Shown piece after piece: positions 1-5,008 of a stretch of DNA of 5,008 bases. Both the position numbers and the translations under genes were made by a program. The notes beneath the pieces were generated by a model. The model ran no database searches. It saw nothing but the letters and a program-made list of their open reading frames with translations, and was not told the DNA's origin. Source of the DNA: Chloroflexi bacterium RBG_19FT_COMBO_48_23 (GTDB taxonomy: Bacteria > Chloroflexota > Dehalococcoidia > GIF9 > UBA5620); the NCBI GenBank assembly GCA_001795315.1, contig MGOH01000061.1, forward strand, positions 730-5,737, written 5' to 3'. The stretch's first letter is position 1; the number at the start of each line of letters is the position of its first letter.

Positions 1-1
1 T

Positions 2-1525
2 ATGCCAGATTTCGATTATTCTACTGCTTTAGGCTATCCCGGAGAATACCCGTTTACCCGTGGCATACAACCCAATACGTATCGCGGTAGATTGTGGACA
101 ATGCGTCAGTATGCCGGCTTCGGCACCGCAGAGGAGTCCAACAAGCGCTACCGCTACCTTCTGGAACAAGGGCAAACCGGCTTGAGCATTGCTTTTCAAT
201 TGCCTACCCAGATTGGCTATGATTCCAACCATCCACTGGCTAGAGGTGAGGTCGGCAAAGTCGGAGTGGCTATAGATACTTTAGAGGATATGGAAATTCT
301 GTTTAAGGATATTCCATTAGACAAGGTCAGTACATCCATGACTATAAATTCTACCGCTCCTGTTCTCCTGGCTATGTATATCGCTCTGGCTAAGAAGCAA
401 GGAATCGACCTGGCTAAACTGGATGGCACCATTCAAAATGATGTCCTAAAGGAATATATTGCTCGGGGCACGCACATTTTTCCGCCTCGTCCCTCAATGC
501 GCCTGACCACCGACATCTTCGCTTATTGCAGCCAACATGTCCCGCGATGGAACACCATCAGCATCAGCGGCTATCATATACGCGAAGCTGGCTCTACAGC
601 GGCTCAGGAAATCGCTTTTACTCTGGCTAACGGCATTGCCTATGTTCAGGCAGCTATTGATGCCGGACTGGATGTGGATGAATTTGCCGGCAGGCTTTCC
701 TTCTTTTTCAACGCACATAACAATCTCTTTGAAGAGGTGGCTAAATTCAGAGCTGCACGCCGCCTCTGGGCGCAGATTATGAGTCAGAGGTTTAAAGCTA
801 AAGACCCACGCTCAATGATGCTGCGCTTCCACACGCAAACTGCCGGCTGCACGTTAACTGCACAACAGGCATATAATAATATCGTCAGGGTAGCAATTCA
901 GGCTTTAGCTGCGACTCTGGGCGGCACACAATCGCTTCATACTTGTTCCTTCGATGAAGCGTATACTATACCGTCTCAAGAGGCTGTAACCATCTCCTTA
1001 CGCACTCAACAGCTTCTGGCTTATGAGGCAGGCATAGGTGATGTCGTTGACCCTCTGGGCGGCTCCTATTTCATCGAAAATCTCACCGGGGCTTTAGAAA
1101 GGCAAACTAACGAATACATTGCTAAAATCGACAAGCTGGGTGGTGCTGTAGCTGCCATAGAACAAGGTTTCCAGCAGAAAGAAATTCAGGAAAGCTCTTA
1201 TCGCCAACAGAAGAACATCGAGGAGAACAAGGCCACTGTGGTAGGCGTCAACAAATTTGTCTCAGCGTCACCTGAAATACCAGAATTACTGCGCGTAAAC
1301 CCTGAGCTGGAAATAAAACAAAAAGAAAGATTGTCCCAGGTCAAGAAAAAAAGAGACAATGGCAAGGTTGCCAAAGCGCTTAAAAACCTGGAAGAAATAG
1401 CCGGTAGCCAGGATAACACCATGCCGGCATTTATTGATTGCGTTGAGGCTTATGCCAGCATCGGTGAAATATGTGATGTGTTGCGTAAAGTCTTTGGCAC
1501 CCAGAAGGAATACCTTGTCTTCTAA
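2..1525 (+). CDS. mcmA1: Methylmalonyl-CoA mutase, large (catalytic) subunit, 5'-partial
   Basis: This is the substrate-binding TIM-barrel subunit of adenosylcobalamin-dependent methylmalonyl-CoA mutase, a cytoplasmic enzyme that interconverts (R)-methylmalonyl-CoA and succinyl-CoA. Numbering from the Met at base 2, the family blocks appear in order: PGEYPFTRG (13-21), [13 protein letters not shown] (33-45), [16 protein letters not shown] (60-75), PPRPSMRL (161-168) and [10 protein letters not shown] (188-197). Y37, R167 and H192 fall where the Propionibacterium enzyme has Tyr89, Arg207 and His244. Tyr plus Arg is the methylmalonyl-CoA signature; isobutyryl-CoA mutases carry Phe and Gln there. 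The chain ends after the linker helix region (about 410-507) with no B12-binding domain, which is encoded separately at 3137-3547. Homologues of this split type have roughly 50 more N-terminal residues before the PGEYPF block, so the Met at base 2 is probably internal and the true start lies upstream of the window. It is the first visible gene of a + strand operon. Identification is very secure; the start is not. Confidence 0.96.
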   Translation: MPDFDYSTALGYPGEYPFTRGIQPNTYRGRLWTMRQYAGFGTAEESNKRYRYLLEQGQTGLSIAFQLPTQIGYDSNHPLARGEVGKVGVAIDTLEDMEILFKDIPLDKVSTSMTINSTAPVLLAMYIALAKKQGIDLAKLDGTIQNDVLKEYIARGTHIFPPRPSMRLTTDIFAYCSQHVPRWNTISISGYHIREAGSTAAQEIAFTLANGIAYVQAAIDAGLDVDEFAGRLSFFFNAHNNLFEEVAKFRAARRLWAQIMSQRFKAKDPRSMMLRFHTQTAGCTLTAQQAYNNIVRVAIQALAATLGGTQSLHTCSFDEAYTIPSQEAVTISLRTQQLLAYEAGIGDVVDPLGGSYFIENLTGALERQTNEYIAKIDKLGGAVAAIEQGFQQKEIQESSYRQQKNIEENKATVVGVNKFVSASPEIPELLRVNPELEIKQKERLSQVKKKRDNGKVAKALKNLEEIAGSQDNTMPAFIDCVEAYASIGEICDVLRKVFGTQKEYLVF

Positions 1526-1553
1526 AGATAGATAAACGCATAATAGCAAAATC

Positions 1554-1560
1554 AGGAGGG
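1554..1560 (+). promoter_or_regulatory. Ribosome binding site of the acyl-CoA dehydrogenase gene
   Basis: AGGAGGG lies 7 bases before the ATG at 1568 and fixes that start. The 42-base gap after the mutase large-subunit stop holds nothing else recognisable: no hairpin and no clear promoter. This supports read-through from the mutase gene. Confidence 0.85.
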
Positions 1561-1567
1561 ATATCAG

Positions 1568-2713
1568 ATGGATTTTCAGTTAACCGAAGAGCAGAAAATG
1601 TTCCAGGCTCTGGTGCGCGACTTTGCTACCAACGAGGTCAAACCCCTGGCAGCAAAAATCGATGAGGAAGGGAAATGTCCAGAGGAAATCATCAAGAAGG
1701 CAGGCAGTCTGGGACTTTTCGGCATTACTATTTCTGAGGAATACGGAGGCAGCGGCGGTGATTATATATCCATGGCTATTGCTGCAGAAGAGTTATGTCG
1801 GGCTTCAGCCTCCGTGGGTACCATCTTCCTGGCCAGCTTATCGTTAGCCTGCTACCCAATTTACAAATTTGGTAATGAGGAACAGAAGCATAAATATGTT
1901 ACACCTGTAGCCAAAGGCGAAAAATTGGCCTGTTTCGCATTGACCGAATCCGGTGCCGGGAGCGATGCCGGAGCCTTGGAAACAACTGCCACGTTGCAAG
2001 GCGATAACTACACTCTCAACGGCACCAAGATATTTATAACCAACGGTGCCGAAGCTGGAATCGCTACGGTCTTCGCCACCATTGACAAATCACTAGGAAA
2101 TCGAGGCATAACTGCCTTCATCGTCGAAAAAGGTACTCCTGGTTTCTCAGTAGGTAAGGAGGAAAACAAACTTGGCATACGCGGCTCATCGACAACAGAG
2201 CTGGTGTTTGAGAACTGTCAAATACCGGCAGCCAACCTGTTGGGAGAAAAAGGTCGTGGACTAAGAGTAGCTTTGGAAGCGATAGATTCCAGCAGGGTCA
2301 CCGTAGCTGCTCAAGCATTAGGTATTGCTCAGGCTGCGTTCGATGATTCTCTTGTCTATGCCAAAGAACGTCAGCAATTCGGACAACCGCTGGCTAACTT
2401 TCAGGCAATTCAGTGGATGCTCGCCGATATGGCAACCTATATTGATGCTGCCCGACTACTGACCTATCGAGCTGCCTGGCTCAAAGACCATAATATGCCT
2501 TTTATGAAGGAAGCTGCTATGGCAAAGGTCTATGCTGCTGAAACATCCAGAATGGTTACTAACAACGCTATGCAAATTCACGGCGGCTATGGCTACTGCA
2601 AAGACTATCCGGTGGAACGTTACCTGCGTGATGCTAAGATAACCGAAATCTACGAGGGAACCTCAGAGATGCAGAGAATGACCATAGCCAGAGCCCTCAC
2701 CAGAGAGGGTTAG
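1568..2713 (+). CDS. Acyl-CoA dehydrogenase (short-chain/butyryl-CoA dehydrogenase type)
   Basis: This is a complete 381-residue FAD-dependent acyl-CoA dehydrogenase, the usual length for soluble family members, which introduce a 2,3 double bond into acyl-CoA and pass electrons to electron-transferring flavoprotein. The helical N-terminal domain begins MDFQLTEEQ. The flavin/substrate signature CFALTESGAGSD spans 122-133, followed by NGTKIFITNG (151-160). IDSSRVTVAAQALGIA (239-254) carries the Asp/Arg pair typical of CoA-substrate binding. RQQFGQPLANFQAIQ (268-282) and QIHGGYGY (336-343) belong to the C-terminal FAD-contacting domain. The catalytic base is E363 in IYEGTSEMQR, at the position used by short- and medium-chain enzymes (isovaleryl- and long-chain enzymes place it elsewhere). 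It sits between the two mutase subunit genes, suggesting a role in a pathway that makes or uses propionyl-, methylmalonyl- or succinyl-CoA. Chain-length or branched-chain specificity cannot be read from the sequence. Confidence 0.95.
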   Translation: MDFQLTEEQKMFQALVRDFATNEVKPLAAKIDEEGKCPEEIIKKAGSLGLFGITISEEYGGSGGDYISMAIAAEELCRASASVGTIFLASLSLACYPIYKFGNEEQKHKYVTPVAKGEKLACFALTESGAGSDAGALETTATLQGDNYTLNGTKIFITNGAEAGIATVFATIDKSLGNRGITAFIVEKGTPGFSVGKEENKLGIRGSSTTELVFENCQIPAANLLGEKGRGLRVALEAIDSSRVTVAAQALGIAQAAFDDSLVYAKERQQFGQPLANFQAIQWMLADMATYIDAARLLTYRAAWLKDHNMPFMKEAAMAKVYAAETSRMVTNNAMQIHGGYGYCKDYPVERYLRDAKITEIYEGTSEMQRMTIARALTREG

Positions 2714-2718
2714 AGGAG
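2713..2718 (+). promoter_or_regulatory. Ribosome binding site of the epimerase gene, overlapping the upstream stop
   Basis: GAGGAG begins on the last base of the dehydrogenase stop codon TAG and lies 4 bases before the ATG at 2723. The overlap with the upstream stop suggests coupled translation of the two genes. Confidence 0.75.
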
Positions 2719-2722
2719 AAAA

Positions 2723-3124
2723 ATGATTAAGAAAGTTCACCATGTTGCTATTGCAGTCAAAAATCTGGATGAGGCGCTTCAACTTTATGACAACCTCTTT
2801 GGAGCTAAACCCAGCAAGATAGAAACTTTGCCACAGCAAGGAGTAAAAGCTGCCCTTTTACCTATGGCCGAAGGCGGTGAAATCGAGCTTCTCGAGCCTA
2901 TTGACCCGGAAAGCGGTGTGGCCAAATTTCTTGAAAGCCGCGGGGAGGGAATTCATCATATCTGCCTCGAGGTCGAAAACATTGACCAGGAGCTTCGTAC
3001 GCTGGCTGATAAAGGTGTTCAACTGATTGACAAAGAGGGCCGTCCCGGCCTAGTCGGCAGAGTCGGCTTCCTACATCCTAAATCGACCAAAGGGGTACTT
3101 ATTGAACTGGCACAGAAAGTATAA
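2723..3124 (+). CDS. mce: Methylmalonyl-CoA epimerase
   Basis: This is a complete 133-residue member of the vicinal oxygen chelate (glyoxalase) fold that interconverts (S)- and (R)-methylmalonyl-CoA, supplying the isomer the mutase uses. Two paired beta-alpha-beta-beta-beta modules are visible: KKVHHVAIAVKNLDEA at the start and GEGIHHICLEVENID (74-88) opening the second. Expected metal ligands are a His at 6-7, E55 in EIELLEP, H79 in the second HH pair, and E128 in GVLIELAQ. The block HPKSTKGVLIEL (118-129) is highly characteristic of this epimerase and separates it from general glyoxalases. Length is typical of bacterial and archaeal forms. Residue A43 seems to align with Glu48 of the Propionibacterium enzyme, a proposed catalytic base; by my recollection human and thermophile forms also lack Glu there. 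The gene starts 9 bases after the dehydrogenase stop and lies 12 bases before the mutase small subunit, the expected functional context. Confidence 0.95.
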   Translation: MIKKVHHVAIAVKNLDEALQLYDNLFGAKPSKIETLPQQGVKAALLPMAEGGEIELLEPIDPESGVAKFLESRGEGIHHICLEVENIDQELRTLADKGVQLIDKEGRPGLVGRVGFLHPKSTKGVLIELAQKV

Positions 3125-3128
3125 GGAG
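3123..3128 (+). promoter_or_regulatory. Ribosome binding site of the mutase small-subunit gene, overlapping the upstream stop
   Basis: AAGGAG overlaps the TAA stop of the epimerase gene and lies 8 bases before the ATG at 3137, which fixes that start. A second purine run, GAGGAG, follows at 3128-3133 but is closer to the ATG than usual. Confidence 0.75.
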
Positions 3129-3136
3129 AGGAGCCA

Positions 3137-3547
3137 ATGGCAGAAGAAATTAAAATCCGAGTGCTAGTTGCAAAACCAGGACTTGATGGGCATGACCGTG
3201 GAGCCAAGGTTGTCGCCAGAGCGCTTCGAGATGCAGGAATGGAAGTAGTTTACACCGGAATCAGGCAAACACCAGAGATGATAGTTGAGGCAGCAGTTCA
3301 AGAGGATGTCGATGTCGTCGGCCTGAGCATCCTCTCTGGAGCACATATGGAGCTTTTCCCACTGATAGCCGAAGGACTTAGGAAAAAGGGAAAGACCGAT
3401 GTTTTGCTTGTTGCCGGCGGTATTATACCCGATGAGGATATCCCAACTTTGCGAAAAATAGGCATAAAAGCCATTTTTGGTCCTGGCACTCCTACACCCA
3501 AGATTATCGAGTTTATTAGGAGCGAGCTGGCTGGCAAAAGGAATTAA
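3137..3547 (+). CDS. mcmA2: Methylmalonyl-CoA mutase, small (cobalamin-binding) subunit
   Basis: This 136-residue protein is a stand-alone B12-binding Rossmann-like domain, equivalent to the C-terminal domain of single-chain mutases. The cobalt-ligand motif DxHxxG is present as D17-G-H19-D-R-G22, with H19 the lower axial ligand and K13 and D17 matching the Lys and Asp that tune it. The second motif SxL is S64-I-L66 within GLSILSGAH (62-70), and the third, a GG pair, is G94-G95 in VAGGIIP. All residues needed to hold base-off/His-on adenosylcobalamin are present. The size matches other split mutases, in which large and small subunits form a heteromeric enzyme. The partner is the large subunit at 2-1525, two genes upstream. 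This is the last gene of the operon; its stop lies 9 bases from the stop of the convergent pyrD. A corrinoid domain of a different mutase is an alternative, but the neighbours make methylmalonyl-CoA mutase much the best reading. Confidence 0.95.
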   Translation: MAEEIKIRVLVAKPGLDGHDRGAKVVARALRDAGMEVVYTGIRQTPEMIVEAAVQEDVDVVGLSILSGAHMELFPLIAEGLRKKGKTDVLLVAGGIIPDEDIPTLRKIGIKAIFGPGTPTPKIIEFIRSELAGKRN

Positions 3548-3556
3548 ACCAAAATA

Positions 3557-4483
3557 TTATCTTCTAGCTTTGCCTATAACAGTGCTCAGGTTCTGTATAT
3601 TCTCTTTCTTCATAAATTGCTCAATCCCATCCAGTACATCCAGAGCGGCTTGAGGGCTAGTTAAACTAGCTGTGCCAACCTGGACTGCACTCGCCCCTGC
3701 CATTAAAAATTCTAAAGCATCGTCAACGCAATTAATGCTACCGCAGCCAATTATAGGTATGCTGACAATCCCAGCAACCTTATATACCATGTAGAGAGCA
3801 ATCGGCTTGATAGCTGGTCCGGAAAGACCGCCCACGGTATTACCCAGAGAAGGTTGGCATCTATTTATATCTATGGCCATTCCCCGCACAGTATTAATCA
3901 GGGTTATAGCATCGGCTCCAGCCTCGCATACTGCTAAGGCAATCTCTCCAATGTCAGTCACGTTAGGACTCAACTTAACGATAACGGGCAAGCTGCTGAC
4001 TGATTTAACTATTTTGGTTACTTCTACGGCAGACTTCGGATTGATGCCGAACTCCACTCCACCAGAAGCTACATTAGGACAACTTATGTTGACTTCTATA
4101 CCAGAAATGCCGTGGATGCCTTCTAGCCTGGCAGCAATTTCTTTGTATTCGCTTATAGTTTCGCCAGCGATATTGACAATAACTGGCACCTGCCATTTAG
4201 CCCAAACAGGAGCTTTTTCTTTTATCACAGCCTCAACCCCGATATTCTCCAGACCCACGGAATTAAGAATCCCGGAAGCTGTTTCTACCAGTCGCGGTTG
4301 CGGATTGCCCTCTCGAGGTTTTAAGGTTGTGCCTTTACAAATGATAGCCCCAAGCCTTTTTATGTCAACTAATTCGCTGTATTCAATGCCATAGCCAAAG
4401 GTGCCAGAGGCCGCCATCACGGGATTAGCCAGAAGCAGGCCTTTTGGATGGGCTGGAGCTAACTGTATGCTCAGGTCAATCAT
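3557..4483 (-). CDS. pyrD: Dihydroorotate dehydrogenase, class 1 (probably 1B), catalytic subunit
   Basis: This 308-residue FMN-dependent TIM-barrel enzyme oxidises dihydroorotate to orotate, the fourth step of de novo pyrimidine synthesis. Visible blocks are LANPVMAASGTFGYG (18-32), ICKGTTLKPREGNPQPR (48-64), NSVGLEN (74-80), NISCPNV (132-138), VIVKLSPNVTDI (167-178), NTVRGMAID (197-205), GGLSGPAIKP (218-227) and a C-terminal FMN phosphate loop with GASAVQVGTA (263-272). C135 in NISCPN is the catalytic base; class 2 membrane enzymes have Ser there, so this is class 1. The NT-x-x-GMAID and GGLSGPAIKPIAL wording is that of class 1B, which normally works with PyrK (FAD, 2Fe-2S) and NAD+. No pyrK is adjacent in the window. 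The phosphate loop reads GCGS (246-249) where GMGG is usual. The start ATG follows the stop of the upstream gene by one base, with AAGG at 4493-4490 as a weak ribosome site, so translational coupling is likely. Confidence 0.95.
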   Translation of the reverse strand: MIDLSIQLAPAHPKGLLLANPVMAASGTFGYGIEYSELVDIKRLGAIICKGTTLKPREGNPQPRLVETASGILNSVGLENIGVEAVIKEKAPVWAKWQVPVIVNIAGETISEYKEIAARLEGIHGISGIEVNISCPNVASGGVEFGINPKSAVEVTKIVKSVSSLPVIVKLSPNVTDIGEIALAVCEAGADAITLINTVRGMAIDINRCQPSLGNTVGGLSGPAIKPIALYMVYKVAGIVSIPIIGCGSINCVDDALEFLMAGASAVQVGTASLTSPQAALDVLDGIEQFMKKENIQNLSTVIGKARR

Positions 4484-4484
4484 T

Positions 4485-4808
4485 TCAAGCCTTAATTGAT
4501 GGACGCAATTTGAGCACCGATTCCACTTTGCCAGTCATAGTCGCTGGTTTATCCCGCCGGTCATCGATTTTAAGATGGGTAACCACCCGCAATGCTCCTT
4601 TACTAAAGGGTACCTCGTGCATTTTGCTGACCGCCTCAAGTATTCTATCCAGAGAACCTTCAATAACAGTTCCCATCGGAGTAAGACGGTAAGTTAAATC
4701 TTTACTGCCTTCAAGCACCTCGATGCATGAGGCAATGTAGTGGCTTAGCCCAGTATCGCTGGTACCTACTGGAATAATCGACACTTCAGCAACAACTCGC
4801 TCTTTCAT
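4485..4808 (-). CDS. MTH1187/YqgV-family thiamine-binding protein
   Basis: This 107-residue protein belongs to the MTH1187/YkoF-like family (formerly DUF77), a small ferredoxin-like fold that forms oligomers and is annotated as binding thiamine or its hydroxymethylpyrimidine part; the biological role is poorly defined. Characteristic blocks are VVAEVSIIPVGT (5-16), YRLTPMGTVIEG (40-51), KMHEVPFSKGALRVVT (62-77) and LKIDDRRDKPATM (79-91). I chose the ATG at 4808 rather than the in-frame ATG at 4856. The sequence GGAGGTGG lies immediately before 4808 (4818-4811), and family members start directly at the first beta strand; the 16 extra residues of the longer version would read through the ribosome site. 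It is first in a two-gene unit with pyrD, and its TGA stop lies one base before the pyrD ATG. There is no signal peptide or membrane segment, so it is cytoplasmic. Confidence 0.92.
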   Translation of the reverse strand: MKERVVAEVSIIPVGTSDTGLSHYIASCIEVLEGSKDLTYRLTPMGTVIEGSLDRILEAVSKMHEVPFSKGALRVVTHLKIDDRRDKPATMTGKVESVLKLRPSIKA

Positions 4809-4810
4809 CA

Positions 4811-4818
4811 CCACCTCC
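4811..4818 (-). promoter_or_regulatory. Ribosome binding site deciding the start of the MTH1187-family gene
   Basis: On the minus strand GGAGGTGG precedes the ATG at 4808, with 5 bases between GGAGG and the ATG. This is one of the strongest Shine-Dalgarno matches in the window and it rules against the upstream in-frame ATG at 4856. Confidence 0.85.
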
Positions 4819-4845
4819 AACATCGAATAAGTTAGACGCTCATAT

Positions 4846-4896
4846 AGTATAACCAAGCCATCCTGGAAATGATAGTGTGGTTTTTATCATCACCAA
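4846..4896 (-). promoter_or_regulatory. Candidate promoter region for the MTH1187-family gene and pyrD
   Basis: Two sigma70-like arrangements can be drawn on the minus strand. One has a -10 TATACT at 4851-4846 (5 of 6 to consensus) with only a poor -35 about 17-18 bases upstream. The other has TTGGTG at 4896-4891 and TATCAT at 4874-4869, spaced 16 bases. Either would give a short leader before the ribosome site at 4818-4811. No riboswitch-like structure is evident. The call rests on motif matching alone. Confidence 0.35.
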
Positions 4897-4912
4897 AGAA
4901 ATATGCTAAAAT
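4884..4912 (+). promoter_or_regulatory. Extended -10 promoter for the divergent RimI-like gene
   Basis: TTATCA at 4884-4889 (4 of 6 to TTGACA) is followed by a 17-base spacer and TAAAAT at 4907-4912 (5 of 6 to TATAAT). An extended -10 TG at 4904-4905 sits one base before the hexamer. Transcription would begin near 4919, giving a leader of about 40 bases to the ATG at 4962. It overlaps the minus-strand promoter candidates, so the two directions could interfere or share a regulator. Confidence 0.55.
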
Positions 4913-4961
4913 CTCAACCAGTAATCTAAAGAGGGCGAAATCAAGATATTCAAAGCGGCTC

Positions 4962-5008
4962 ATGAGCTATATTATCCGACGTATGCAAGATAGGGATATC
5001 CCTCAGGC
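4962..5008 (+). CDS. RimI-like GNAT N-acetyltransferase, N-terminus only (3'-partial)
   Basis: Fifteen full codons and part of a sixteenth are visible, reading MSYIIRRMQDRDIPQ and continuing past the window. The pattern of a beta strand with I-R-R-M followed by D-I-P-Q is the usual opening of GNAT acetyltransferases, especially RimI-type ribosomal-protein-alanine acetyltransferases, in which the next segment carries the acetyl-CoA binding fold. The frame is open back through the intergenic region, but no better ATG, GTG or TTG start is seen. No good Shine-Dalgarno sits at the right distance: GAGGG at 4931-4935 is about 26 bases upstream. A second in-frame Met lies at 4983. The gene is divergent from the MTH1187-family gene and has its own promoter candidate. 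With so few residues the family call is tentative. Confidence 0.55.
   Translation, partial: MSYIIRRMQDRDIPQ

Noticed and set aside
2..4. ATG at base 2 as the true start of the mutase large subunit
   Set aside because: Homologues carry about 50 further residues upstream, and no ribosome site can be seen before it because the window begins one base earlier.
3038..3050. GC-rich hairpin GGCCG-TCC-CGGCC
   Set aside because: It is inside the epimerase reading frame, has only a 5-base stem and no T-tract, and encodes conserved residues, so it is not a terminator.
3053..3067. Direct repeat AGTCGGC, two copies one base apart from tandem
   Set aside because: It reflects the local protein sequence V-G-R-V-G in the epimerase and is too short to be a meaningful repeat.
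3533..3574. Inverted repeat GGCAAAAG / CTTTGCC spanning the convergent gene ends
   Set aside because: The stem is short with a bulge and a loop of about 27 bases, and has no T-tract. It is too weak to call a bidirectional terminator.
3807..4394. A 195-codon open frame on the + strand
   Set aside because: It lies wholly antisense to pyrD, whose protein has every family motif. The antisense product resembles no family and has no credible ribosome site.
4809..4856. A 16-residue N-terminal extension of the MTH1187-family protein from an ATG at 4856
   Set aside because: The strong Shine-Dalgarno at 4818-4811 would lie inside the coding region, and family members begin at the VVAEVSIIP strand.
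4992..5003. Perfect 12-base palindrome AGGGATATCCCT
   Set aside because: It falls within the start of the RimI-like coding sequence, and about one such palindrome is expected by chance in 5 kb. No second copy acts as a partner site.

Overview
The window reads as ordinary bacterial core-metabolism DNA of moderate GC with strong Shine-Dalgarno sites, tight intergenic spacing and sigma70-like promoter elements. Protein character (split, two-subunit B12-dependent mutase, class 1B PyrD, MTH1187-family protein, RimI-like start) fits a Chloroflexota/Dehalococcoidia-type anaerobe. That placement is inference from protein flavour only, and other anaerobic bacterial lineages are possible. There are no mobile elements, CRISPR arrays, tRNAs or rRNAs, and no gene-free stretch above 300 bases.

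Bases 1-3547, + strand: a four-gene methylmalonyl-CoA operon entered part-way through its first visible gene. In order it holds the catalytic (large) subunit of methylmalonyl-CoA mutase (5' end outside the window), an acyl-CoA dehydrogenase, methylmalonyl-CoA epimerase, and the separate cobalamin-binding (small) mutase subunit. Each of the last three has a good ribosome binding site, and gaps are 42, 9 and 12 bases. Together, epimerase and mutase interconvert (S)-methylmalonyl-CoA, (R)-methylmalonyl-CoA and succinyl-CoA. The dehydrogenase probably feeds or drains acyl-CoAs linked to this route (odd-chain or branched-chain acids, or propionate). No carboxylase, decarboxylase or MeaB chaperone is visible here.

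Bases 3557-4808, - strand: a two-gene unit transcribed towards the mutase operon, consisting of an MTH1187/YqgV-type thiamine-binding protein followed after one base by class 1 dihydroorotate dehydrogenase (pyrD). The two operons converge with only 9 bases between stop codons and no convincing terminator.

Bases 4809-4961: a 153-base divergent intergenic region with a good extended -10 promoter on the + strand and weaker candidates on the - strand. It leads on the + strand into the first 15 codons of a gene whose N-terminus looks like a RimI-type GNAT acetyltransferase, cut by the window end.

I found no strong evidence of a novel system. The points worth a second look are the operon arrangement, the pyrD neighbourhood without pyrK, the MTH1187-pyrD coupling, and a few active-site substitutions.
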